Below are positions 48,450 to 56,325 of a DNA stretch of 63,540 bases, piece by piece. Both the position numbers and the translations under genes were made by a program. The stretch comes from Verrucomicrobia bacterium Ga0077533 (GTDB lineage: Bacteria; Verrucomicrobiota; Verrucomicrobiia; Opitutales; Opitutaceae). The notes beneath the pieces were generated by a model. That model made no database searches. It saw only the letters and a list, made by a program, of their open reading frames with translations, and had not been told where the DNA came from. Location of the stretch: NCBI GenBank assembly GCA_001464505.1, contig LNEH01000209.1, forward strand, positions 1 through 63,540. Direction: 5' to 3'. Numbering within the stretch: position 1 is the stretch's first letter; each line of letters opens with the position of its first letter.

Positions 48450-50087
48450 TCAATCCCCGGAGTAGCCGGGGATTTTCGAGACATCGACCACGTCGATTTG
48501 GACGGGGTCGAGGTGATCCTTGGCGTAGCGTTCGTAGACGCGGGCGCGGATGAAGATGTCGAACAGGTCGGGGTCGATGTGGCCGTCGAGCCGCATTTTT
48601 CCCAGGATGTGGAGCGACTCGGTGAGGGTCTTGCCGGGCTTGTAGGGCCGGTCGCGCGCGGTGAGCGCCTCGAAGATGTCCGCGATGCCCATGATGCGGG
48701 CCTGAACGGACATCTGGTCGCGGGTCAGGCCGCGGGGGTAGCCTTTGCCGTCCATCCGCTCGTGATGGCCGCCGGCGTATTCGGGGACATTCTTCAGGTG
48801 CCGCGGCCAGGGCAGCGCCTCCAGCATCTGGATCGTGACCTCGATGTGGTGGTTGATGATCTGCCGCTCCGCCGTCGTGAGCGTGCCGGCGCGGATGGTG
48901 AGGTTTTCAATCTCGTCCGTCGTGAGGAAATCGACCTCCTCGCCCGTCGGATTGCGCCAGCGGTATTTTTTCGCGATGCCGCGAACGCGTTCCTGATCTT
49001 CGTCCGTCATGGCCTCGCCGCCGATGTTGCAGAGACGGAGAAACTCGCGGTCTTCCTGGATTTCCCAGAGGCGCGCGCGGTAGGCCTGGTCGACGGCCTT
49101 GGCGTCGGCCCCGGGGACCGCGCCGGCGCGGAGGGCCGTGAGCTCGGCGTCGCGCCTGAGGATTTCGAAACGGGTGTCGACGAGGTGAATGCGGTCGAAG
49201 AGCGTCTGGAGTTTCCGGGCCTTGTCCACGACGTGGACCGGGGTGGTGACCTTGCCGCAGTCGTGGAGCAGCGCGGCGATCTTGAGTTCGTAGCGGTCCG
49301 GGTCGGTCAGGCGCCACGCGGCGTGCGGACCGGATTTTGTCTCATGCACGGCCTCCGCCAGCAGCATGGTGAGCACGGGGACGCGGTGGCAGTGGCCGCC
49401 GGTGTAGGCCGACTTCTCGTCAATGGCCTTGTTGAGCAGGCCGATGAAGGATTCGAACAGGTTTTCCAGCTGGAGGATGAGCAGGCGGTTGGTGAGCGCG
49501 ACGGCGGCCTGCGAGGCGAGCGATTCGGCGAGGCGCTGGTCGGTCTCGCTGAACGGCACGATCTCCCCGGTGGTGCGCTTCCGGGCGTTGATGAGCTGGA
49601 GGACGCCGATGATCTCGTCCGCGTGGTTCTTCATCGGCACCGTGAGGAAAGACTGGGAACGATAACCGGTGTGGCGGTCGAAGGCCTTGGTGCCGTTGAA
49701 GTCGAAGCCTTTTTCCTGGTAGGCGTCGGCAATGGCGACGGTGCGGCCCTTCAGCACGGCATAGGCGACCACCATCGAGTTGTTCTCGCGGCCCTGGGCA
49801 TCGCGGAGCTGGATGGGGGGATAGGGAATCTTGACGCCCGTGGTGCCGCCCATGGCGATGCCGAGCGAGTCGTTCCGGATGATGGCAAAGCTCAGTATGT
49901 TCTTGCCGGGCGGATGCCGGTAGAGCGTGCCTCCATCGGCGTTGGTGATTTTCTTGACCGCAAGGAGGATGGTCTCAAGCAGCCGGTCGAGGTTCTTTTC
50001 CTGCGACAGCGCCACACCGATCTGGTTGAGCTCCGCCAGCCGCCGGATGAGATCGTGCGAAGGCTCGGGCCGGGGTGTGCTGTCCAT
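48450..50087 (-). CDS. GAF plus HD-GYP domain phosphodiesterase-like protein
   Basis: 545 residues. A GAF domain (about 20-205) senses an unknown ligand. An HD-GYP domain follows: His275-Asp276 in AALLHDCGKVTTPVHVVDKA and 441-451 HHERMDGKGYP with the GYP motif, then ARIMGIADIFEALTARDRPYKPG. HD-GYP proteins usually hydrolyse cyclic di-GMP. Between the HD and the second His cluster (about 290-400) there is an insertion of roughly 100 residues (LRLCNIGGEAMTDEDQERVRGIAKKYRWRNPTGEEVDFLTTDE) not found in short family members. Confidence 0.9.
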   Translation of the reverse strand: MDSTPRPEPSHDLIRRLAELNQIGVALSQEKNLDRLLETILLAVKKITNADGGTLYRHPPGKNILSFAIIRNDSLGIAMGGTTGVKIPYPPIQLRDAQGRENNSMVVAYAVLKGRTVAIADAYQEKGFDFNGTKAFDRHTGYRSQSFLTVPMKNHADEIIGVLQLINARKRTTGEIVPFSETDQRLAESLASQAAVALTNRLLILQLENLFESFIGLLNKAIDEKSAYTGGHCHRVPVLTMLLAEAVHETKSGPHAAWRLTDPDRYELKIAALLHDCGKVTTPVHVVDKARKLQTLFDRIHLVDTRFEILRRDAELTALRAGAVPGADAKAVDQAYRARLWEIQEDREFLRLCNIGGEAMTDEDQERVRGIAKKYRWRNPTGEEVDFLTTDEIENLTIRAGTLTTAERQIINHHIEVTIQMLEALPWPRHLKNVPEYAGGHHERMDGKGYPRGLTRDQMSVQARIMGIADIFEALTARDRPYKPGKTLTESLHILGKMRLDGHIDPDLFDIFIRARVYERYAKDHLDPVQIDVVDVSKIPGYSGD

Positions 50088-50129
50088 TCGCCCAGCCTAG
50101 ACCGACCCGGGGTGCCGGTTCAATCCCGC

Positions 50130-51278
50130 TTACAGCCGGTTGCGCTTCAGCTCCCTCAGCCGGTAGAATGTGCCGCGCCAGGTGACGCCCCCGGTCCAAT
50201 GCGTAACCACCATCGAGCGGAGCAGGATGTAGCTGAACACCGCCATGCCCAGCGGCAGGAACAGCCCGTGCCACCAGCGGCCGCCGGCGAAACGCGGCTG
50301 GTCGCAACCTACCGCTAACATAAGCACCACCGCCCCGGCGTAACACCACCAAGCGGGGCCGGTTGCGACGAACAGCGCCATCACCGGCCAGAAGTAGCCG
50401 AGCAACAACGCGAACGCCCCAAGCGGCGGCACCCAGAAACGATAATCCGCGCCCGCGTAGGCGTTCTTGGTCAGCCCGCGGATCATGTCACCCATCGTGG
50501 CATACCAGGAAACCGAGATCGCCCCGGCTCCGAGCAAAAATTCGCTGAATCCCCCCGCCTTCATGAGCTTCCCGAGCTTGATGTCGTCGTCCGGCCGGAG
50601 GCGCAGCGGCTCGTGGCCGCCCATTTTCCGATAGGTGGAGGCGCGGACGAGATTGAAGGCGCCCACCCCGCCGTGCGTCGGGCTGCGCGGATCAGGAATC
50701 CGCCACGGACGGAGGCCGACCGTGAAGGCCACACTGAAGGCGTTCACGCAGATCCCCAGCCAGTGCCCGTGCTCGGTGAGCTGGGGCACGGCGGCGAGAT
50801 GATCCAGCGACTGGGCGCGGGCGTGGGCCACGGCCCGCCGCAACACGTCCGGCTGGAAATGAATGTCGGCATCGGTGAAGAGGATCCACTCGCCGGTGGC
50901 GCGGGCCGCGCCGAGGTGCAACGCGTGGTTCTTGCCGATCCAGCCGTCGGGCAGCGCGCGCACATGCTCCACTTGCAACCGCGGGTTGGCCGCGGCCAGC
51001 CGGTCGAGCTGGGCTCCGGTGTCGTCCTCCGAGCGGTCGTTGACCGCGATGACCTCGAGGTCGGGGTAGTCGAGTGCCAGGATGGTCGGCACGGCGACCC
51101 CGATGGTCGCGGCTTCGTTGCGGGCGGCAAAGACGACCGACGCGCGCGGCCAGGCCGCGGGGAGGGGTGCGGCAAGGGTGGCCAGCCGTTTCAGCCGGCG
51201 GTTGCCGCGAAAAACCTCCTGGGCGACACCGAGCCAGGTGAGCAGGATGATGGCGGCCAGGAGGAGGGAATAGTTCAT
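50130..51278 (-). CDS. Family 2 glycosyltransferase, membrane-bound
   Basis: 382 residues. One N-terminal and about four C-terminal membrane spans enclose the GT-A domain: ASVVFAARNEAATIGVAVPTIL, VIAVNDRSEDDTG and WILFTDADIHFQPDVL with the DxD metal motif, and RPDDDIKLGKLMKAGG. The layout resembles hopanoid- or carotenoid-glycosyltransferase-like proteins. Donor and acceptor unknown. Confidence 0.88.
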   Translation of the reverse strand: MNYSLLLAAIILLTWLGVAQEVFRGNRRLKRLATLAAPLPAAWPRASVVFAARNEAATIGVAVPTILALDYPDLEVIAVNDRSEDDTGAQLDRLAAANPRLQVEHVRALPDGWIGKNHALHLGAARATGEWILFTDADIHFQPDVLRRAVAHARAQSLDHLAAVPQLTEHGHWLGICVNAFSVAFTVGLRPWRIPDPRSPTHGGVGAFNLVRASTYRKMGGHEPLRLRPDDDIKLGKLMKAGGFSEFLLGAGAISVSWYATMGDMIRGLTKNAYAGADYRFWVPPLGAFALLLGYFWPVMALFVATGPAWWCYAGAVVLMLAVGCDQPRFAGGRWWHGLFLPLGMAVFSYILLRSMVVTHWTGGVTWRGTFYRLRELKRNRL

Positions 51279-51306
51279 TGGTTCGTCAGCGCGAGCCCGG
51301 CGGCTC

Positions 51307-51337
51307 GTCTCGCCGAAGCCTCGGCGAAGGCGGAAGC
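51307..51337. repeat. GCCTCGGCGAAGG hairpin repeat (spacer copy)
   Basis: GTCTCGCCGAAGCCTCGGCG then AAGGCGGAAGC. Variant of the hairpin family, just upstream of the glycosyltransferase start. Confidence 0.6.
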
Positions 51338-51413
51338 CGGGCGTGGCGATCCAGCTACCACATGGATTGCTTCTTCACTGCACTCCCCGCAATAACAGAA
51401 AAGCCAAATCGGC

Positions 51414-51475
51414 GGTGGAGCGGCTTGACCCCAAGACGCTTGGTGCGAAGTGCGTTGAGGTCAACGCGCTCCACC
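51414..51475. repeat. GGTGGAGCG palindromic repeat, copy 3
   Basis: GGTGGAGCGGCTTGACCCC and GTTGAGGTCAACGCGCTCCACC-type arms. It ends 4 bases before the stop codon of the minus-strand gene at 51480. Confidence 0.85.
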
Positions 51476-51479
51476 AAAA

Positions 51480-52817
51480 TCACATCGGCGGGGTGGTGTC
51501 GCCCGTGCCGACGCGCTCGAACTTTACCCGCCGGGCGCGCTCGGCGTTGGCCTCGGTCACCTGCAACCGGTATTCGCCGACAGTCGTCTTGTCATCGCGC
51601 TTGGGCACGCGGCCGAAGTGCCGGTGCGTCCAGGTGGCGACGGTCTCGCGCGGCGTCCACTCGAGCGGCCAGCCGGTCTCGGCCTGCAGCTCGCGCATGG
51701 TGAGCGAGCCGCTGACGGTGATGGCGTTCGCCGTGCGCTCGTAGATCGGGCCGCTCTCGATGTCGGTCTCGTCGCGGATGTCGCCGACGATCTCCTCCAG
51801 CACGTCCTCGAGCGTGACGAGCCCGGCGAGCGCCTTCTTCTCGTCGAGCACGACGGCGAGGTGGCTGCGCGAGTGGCGGAAACGCTCGATCATGTTGTGG
51901 AGCGGCGTGGTGAGCTCGAACTCAACGACCTCGCGGACGAGCGGCACAAACGAAGTGTCGGTCCCGAGCGCGCTGATCTGCCAGAGCCACTCGCGGACGA
52001 GCAGCAGGCCCTCGACCTTGTCGAGCGAGCCGGAGCAGACCGGGAAGCGGCTGTGGCCGCTGGTCTGGGCGATGCGCAGGTTCTCGGCCATGGGGCGGTC
52101 GGACCAGAGCGCCACCACCTGGTCGCGCGGCCGCATGATCTGCTGGGCCGTGGTCTGCCGGGCGCGGAGGGACTGGACCATGAGCTTGTTGATCAGGGCG
52201 TCACCCGGGTGGGGATGGCGGGCGTGGCTGAAGACATATTCGAGCTCCTCCGAACTGAAGCCGCGCTCGCCCTCGGTCGCCGCCTGCAACCCGGCCAGGC
52301 GCAGGAAGTAGTTGGCCGTGCCATTCAGCGCCCAGATAAAGGGGAAGAAGGCGTAGTAAAAGACCATCAGCGGGCCGGCGGTCCACAGCGAGACGGCCTT
52401 CGAGCGTTGGATGGCGAGGGACTTCGGCCCGAGTTCGCCGAAAACGATGTGGAGGAAGGTGATGACGCCAAAGGCGACGGCGAAGGAGATCCCTTGCACG
52501 GTGGCGGGGTTGTCAACGCCGGCGGCCGCGAAGAGCGGCTCAAGCCGGCGGGCGACAAAGGGCTCACCGACCCAGCCAAGACCGAGGCTGGTGAGCGTGA
52601 TGCCGAGCTGCGTGGTGGAGAGCGTGGCGTCGAGTTTCTGGGTGACCCTGAGCGCCATGCGCAGGCGCCAGGAGGCCTTGCCCTTCTGGGCCAGCGGCCG
52701 CAACTGGCTGGCGCGGACCTTCACCAGCGCGAACTCGGCGGCCACGAAGAAACCGTTGGCGAGCACGACGCCGACAATGATCAGGACTTCGAGGGTGATG
52801 CCGAAAAAGACGTGCAT
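51480..52817 (-). CDS. CNNM/CorC-type hemolysin-like membrane protein
   Basis: 445 residues from ATG at 52817. The DUF21 membrane domain (about 1-190: GVVLANGFFVAAEFALVKVRASQLRPLA, LGLGWVGEPFV, HIVFGELGPKSLAIQ) is followed by two CBS domains (MRPRDQVVALW, HLAVVLDEKKALAGLVTLEDVLEEIVGDI) and a C-terminal CorC_HlyC domain (ITVSGSLTMRELQAETGWPLE). The family handles Mg2+ or other divalent cations at the inner membrane. Confidence 0.92.
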   Translation of the reverse strand: MHVFFGITLEVLIIVGVVLANGFFVAAEFALVKVRASQLRPLAQKGKASWRLRMALRVTQKLDATLSTTQLGITLTSLGLGWVGEPFVARRLEPLFAAAGVDNPATVQGISFAVAFGVITFLHIVFGELGPKSLAIQRSKAVSLWTAGPLMVFYYAFFPFIWALNGTANYFLRLAGLQAATEGERGFSSEELEYVFSHARHPHPGDALINKLMVQSLRARQTTAQQIMRPRDQVVALWSDRPMAENLRIAQTSGHSRFPVCSGSLDKVEGLLLVREWLWQISALGTDTSFVPLVREVVEFELTTPLHNMIERFRHSRSHLAVVLDEKKALAGLVTLEDVLEEIVGDIRDETDIESGPIYERTANAITVSGSLTMRELQAETGWPLEWTPRETVATWTHRHFGRVPKRDDKTTVGEYRLQVTEANAERARRVKFERVGTGDTTPPM

Positions 52818-52989
52818 GGCGTGACAGCCGGCCAACCTACGGCCCTCTGCGCGACGGGCAACTCATTTGGCCCGTGAACCGACCTAAACCGCCGGACGCA
52901 AGCCGGTTAAACATGTCAAAGGCCGGCCGGCACACCGGACTTCGGGTTGGACAAGCCCCCAGCGCCGCCTAGGCTCCGCGCACTCCCCC

Positions 52990-54372
52990 ATGGCCGGCTC
53001 CACCTCTGACAAATTGGCCAACCGCATCCTGCGCGGGCTGGTCATCGGTATCATCCTGGGTGTCGCCACCCTTTTCGTCGGGCCGCATGTGCCCATCCCG
53101 GAATTCCTCCAGGGCTGGCTGACCCATGTCGGCATCAAGAGCTCCGCCACCCTCCTCGACCTCATGCGCGGCACCTCCACGGTGCTGCTCGACCCCTTTG
53201 GCCGCGTGTTCCTGCGCCTGCTGTTCTTCGTCGTCATGCCGCTGGTGTTCGCGTCGCTCGCCACCGGCGTCGTGCAGCTCGGCCGCCCGCAGAAACTCGG
53301 GCCGCTCGCCGGCCGCACCTTTCTGTTCTTCTTCCTCAACATGGCCATCGGCGTCGCCCTCGGCCTCGTGATGATGAACATCCTCGAGCCCGGCCACCAC
53401 ATCGACGCCGCCACCAAGGACCGCCTCATGGCCGAATACGGCGGCGCGGCCCAGAAACACGTCGCCGCCTCGGCCAGCCAGACCGGCCTCTCGTTCGCCG
53501 TCATTGTCGAGATGTTCATGCCCGCCAACCTGCTGGCGTCCGTCGTCGGCAACAGCACCGCCCGGATCGGCGACGTGCTGCCGCTCATTCTCTTCGCCAT
53601 TTTGGTCGGACTTGTGGGCACCAGCCTCACCGATGAAAAGCGCCGGAAACTGCAGGATTCGCTCGAAATGATCACGGAGCTGATGACCGGCATCGTGCAT
53701 CTCGCGCTGCGGCTGGCCCCCTACGCCGTGCCCTGCCTCATCTACAGCGTGCTCGTCAAGTCGGGCTTGGACATCCTCGTCGCGCTCGGGGTGTTCGTGC
53801 TCGGTTGCGTCAGCGTGATGGCGCTGCACCTCTTCGGCACGATGTCCGTGTGGCTCAAGGTGTGGACCACCTGGCAGCCGCGCGCGTATTTCGCCGCGAT
53901 CAAGGACGTGCTCGTCACCGCCTTCTCCACCAGCTCCAGCAACGCCACTCTGCCCAGCGCGCTGGCCAACGCCACGGAGAAACTCAAGATCACGCCCAGC
54001 ACCGCCGGCTTCGTGCTGCCGCTCGGCACCACGATGAACATGAGCGGCACCGCCCTCTACGAGGGCTGCGTCGTGCTCTTCGTCGCGCAGGTTTTCGGCA
54101 TCGATCTCACGATGGGCCAGCAGATCACCCTGTTGTTGCTCTCCGTGCTCAGCGCCGTGGCCGTGGCCGGCATTCCCGGCGGCTCGCTGCCGCTCATCGC
54201 CGGCCTGCTCATCACCTTCGGCATCCCGGCCGAGGGCATCGGCATCATCCTCGGCACCGACCGCATCCTCGACATGTGCCGCACGGCGACGAATGTCGGC
54301 TGCGACGTGACCACCACGCTCGTGGTGGACGAGATTACCAAGAAGGCCGAGGCGAAGGCTGCTGGGCGTTGA
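52990..54372 (+). CDS. Dicarboxylate/amino acid:cation symporter
   Basis: 460 residues of the DAACS family. Signature regions: FLRLLFFVVMPLVFASLATGV (start), AFSTSSSNATLPSALANATEKL (hairpin 1), LPLGTTMNMSGTALYEG (the NMxGT substrate/Na+ motif) and AGIPGGSLPLIAGLLITFGIP, GTDRILDMCRTATNVGCD. It imports glutamate, aspartate or C4-dicarboxylates with Na+ or H+. A large charged loop (about 135-170, EYGGAAQKHVAASASQT) is unusual. Inner membrane. Confidence 0.93.
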   Translation: MAGSTSDKLANRILRGLVIGIILGVATLFVGPHVPIPEFLQGWLTHVGIKSSATLLDLMRGTSTVLLDPFGRVFLRLLFFVVMPLVFASLATGVVQLGRPQKLGPLAGRTFLFFFLNMAIGVALGLVMMNILEPGHHIDAATKDRLMAEYGGAAQKHVAASASQTGLSFAVIVEMFMPANLLASVVGNSTARIGDVLPLILFAILVGLVGTSLTDEKRRKLQDSLEMITELMTGIVHLALRLAPYAVPCLIYSVLVKSGLDILVALGVFVLGCVSVMALHLFGTMSVWLKVWTTWQPRAYFAAIKDVLVTAFSTSSSNATLPSALANATEKLKITPSTAGFVLPLGTTMNMSGTALYEGCVVLFVAQVFGIDLTMGQQITLLLLSVLSAVAVAGIPGGSLPLIAGLLITFGIPAEGIGIILGTDRILDMCRTATNVGCDVTTTLVVDEITKKAEAKAAGR

Positions 54373-54452
54373 GGGGAGTTTGGCCTGCCATCCGTAGCCC
54401 TGAACGCGGGCTCTGGCAGTCTTCGCGCCATGTCGATTCCGAACCGGGCGTT

Positions 54453-54652
54453 ATACTAATCGCCGTAACCTTTTACCCTGTTGTCATCGTGAGGTGCGCG
54501 AAGCGCGCCGTGGCGATCCAGCCCCTCGACAGGCTCGGGGCCTTGAGCTTGTCGAAACGGCTGGATTGCTTCCGCCGTCGCCAAGGCTATGGCGGACAAG
54601 TCGTCGCTCTGCTCCTCGTAATGACAGTCCAAAAGCTAGAGAACGTTGGTAT
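54453..54652. mobile_element. ~200-bp MITE-like composite element, copy B
   Basis: Starts ATACTAATCGCCGTAACC and ends GTTGGTAT. Reverse complement of copy A (46786-46982) over most of its length, including TTTTACCCTGTTGTCATCG, GGCGATCCAGCCCCTCGACAG, CGGCTGGATTGCTTCCGCC and GGACAAGTCGTCGCT. It also has a complete TCGACA/TGTCGA palindrome (54526-54555) and extra AAGCGCGCC. It lies between the symporter gene and the minus-strand lipoprotein gene. Confidence 0.8.
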
Positions 54653-54671
54653 GAGTCCATCGCCGGACGGC

Positions 54672-55139
54672 CTACTTCGGCTCGAGTGTGTTCCAGATGG
54701 CCTCGACCTGCTCCTGGGTGAGCGTTTTCCCCGACCGGTCGGTGTGCTGATGGTCGGTGTATTTGCCGTCGGCGGAATACGTGTAGTGCATGATCACCAC
54801 AATTTCCCCCTGCCCGTTGAGCGTGTCGAGTTGCTGCAACCGGCCGGCGGCGTTGTAGCGGTAGTGTTCCGCCATCGTGACCCGTCCCGACCCATCCTTG
54901 ACGATCGCCGACTGCGGGCGGGCGCCACTGGTCATGCCGAGATAGGTCTTCTCATAGGCGACTGAGTTGTCGCTGCGATAGCGTATTTCCGTGCGCGTGG
55001 TGCCGTCCTCGCTCAACGTCTTGACCACCCGTGAGCCATCGTCGTTCCTGATCTCGGTAATATTTTTCCCGGGGAAAACACAAGCGGCTGATCCGAGGAG
55101 CAGGACGGCCGCGCACATGAGGGGGAGGTATTTTTTCAT
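54672..55139 (-). CDS. Lipoprotein of unknown function
   Basis: 155 residues. Lipobox LGSAAC puts the lipidated Cys at residue 20. The mature part has short YD-like strand repeats: EIRNDDGSRVVKTLSEDGTTRTEIRYRSDNS, AEHYRYNAAGRLQQLDTLNGQGEIVVIMHYTYSADGKYTDHQHTDRSG. These resemble weak MORN/RHS-type repeats of secreted beta structures. Function unknown. Confidence 0.75.
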   Translation of the reverse strand: MKKYLPLMCAAVLLLGSAACVFPGKNITEIRNDDGSRVVKTLSEDGTTRTEIRYRSDNSVAYEKTYLGMTSGARPQSAIVKDGSGRVTMAEHYRYNAAGRLQQLDTLNGQGEIVVIMHYTYSADGKYTDHQHTDRSGKTLTQEQVEAIWNTLEPK

Positions 55140-55274
55140 GGGAGCTAGATTTTACCTGATACCTCCCGTCCCTGCTACAAGGAGCGAACCTGCTCAAGGC
55201 CAGTTGGCTACGCCCACACTAATCCAAATGGCGCGCTGGTCTAGCTATGAGTGACTTGTCGCCGAGCTATTCCT

Positions 55275-55580
55275 TCAACTTATCTCAGCTAGCAACCGGC
55301 GCACTTCCAGCGCGGGGTCGTCGTGGTCCTGGGTGATGGCCAATTGGAGAGCCTGTTCCAACCAAGGCTTGGCCTCAGCGCGCCGGCCCAGCCCAAGCAG
55401 AGTCTGGCCGAGCAGGAGGCGTGGCAGCATCCAATCGGCTTTCTGGCCGGCACAGAATTGCAGGTGTTCGAGGGCCTCAGCCGGGTGGTTATCCGCCAGC
55501 AGGGCCTGCGCGAGACTGAAGCGAAACAGGCCGTTGGCGGGTTGCGCCGCCACGAGTGCGGCGAATTGCTGCGACCGCAT
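55275..55580 (-). CDS. TPR protein
   Basis: 101 residues from ATG at 55580: PANGLFRFSLAQALLADNHPAEALEHLQF, then ADWMLPRLLLGQTLLGLGRRAEAKPWLEQAL, two to three tetratricopeptide repeats. It starts one base after the stop of the PP2C phosphatase gene, so it is probably co-translated and a partner of that phosphatase. Confidence 0.75.
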   Translation of the reverse strand: MRSQQFAALVAAQPANGLFRFSLAQALLADNHPAEALEHLQFCAGQKADWMLPRLLLGQTLLGLGRRAEAKPWLEQALQLAITQDHDDPALEVRRLLAEIS

Positions 55581-55581
55581 G

Positions 55582-56298
55582 TCAGTCGAAAAAGAGCACC
55601 ACGGCGGTGGAATTGTCCAAGCCACCGCGATCATTGGCGCGCTGGACCAGCTCCCGCGCGGCGGCCTCGGGGTCCGTGGCGGCGGCGAGAATATCCGTGA
55701 TTTCCGCGACTGTGACGAAACGCGAGATGCCGTCGCTGCAAAGCAGGTAGCGGTCATGGGGCAGCAAGGTGTGGCTGGTGCATTCGGCCTCCAACGGCGG
55801 TGGCTGACCGATGCAGCGCGTGAGGGCGTTGCGGTTCTCCATCAGCAGGACCATGGGTTCGCCGCGGGCGGCCCGGTCTTTCATTTCGGTCTCGATGGTG
55901 TGGTCGCGGGTGAGTTGTTCGAGGTGTTTGGACCGCAGGCGCAAGGCGCTGGAATCGCCGACGTGGCCGATGTTTATCTTTACCCCGGTGACATGGGCGA
56001 AGGTGAGGGTTGAACCGATGCCGAATTGCGGACTGAGCACGCGCCCCAGTCGGAAGACCTGGTCGTTTATCTCGGCCAGGATGCGCGGATAATTGAGTTT
56101 ATGGCCGGCCTCGTGGCTTGTGAAAATCTTCTCCAGTGTCGCCACCGTCAGCTGGCTGGCCTGGCCGCCCGAGGGAAGCCCGCCGATGCCGTCCGCCACG
56201 GCGTAAAGCCGGTGGGCATCGTTGCACAGGAAACTGTCCTCGTTTTCCGGTCGGACTAGGCCGACGTCGGTCAGGGCAAAGGAGCGCAACTTCATCAT
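55582..56298 (-). CDS. PP2C-family protein serine/threonine phosphatase
   Basis: 238 residues. Metal-binding motifs are in place: GLVRPENEDSFL, LYAVADGIGGLPSGG, INIGHVGDSSALRL, LLCSDGISRF and the last Asp in RGGLDNSTAVVLFF. Bacterial members reverse Hanks-type kinase phosphorylation. No kinase gene lies nearby. The 27-base gap to the helicase gene upstream and the tight TPR gene downstream suggest one transcript. Confidence 0.92.
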   Translation of the reverse strand: MMKLRSFALTDVGLVRPENEDSFLCNDAHRLYAVADGIGGLPSGGQASQLTVATLEKIFTSHEAGHKLNYPRILAEINDQVFRLGRVLSPQFGIGSTLTFAHVTGVKINIGHVGDSSALRLRSKHLEQLTRDHTIETEMKDRAARGEPMVLLMENRNALTRCIGQPPPLEAECTSHTLLPHDRYLLCSDGISRFVTVAEITDILAAATDPEAAARELVQRANDRGGLDNSTAVVLFFD

Positions 56299-56325
56299 TG
56301 GCGAAAGACTAGAGGCAGCTTCGGT

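Noticed and set aside
48498-50318. A 606-codon plus-strand frame opposite the HD-GYP gene
   Set aside because: Antisense shadow. The minus-strand frame has complete GAF and HD-GYP motifs.
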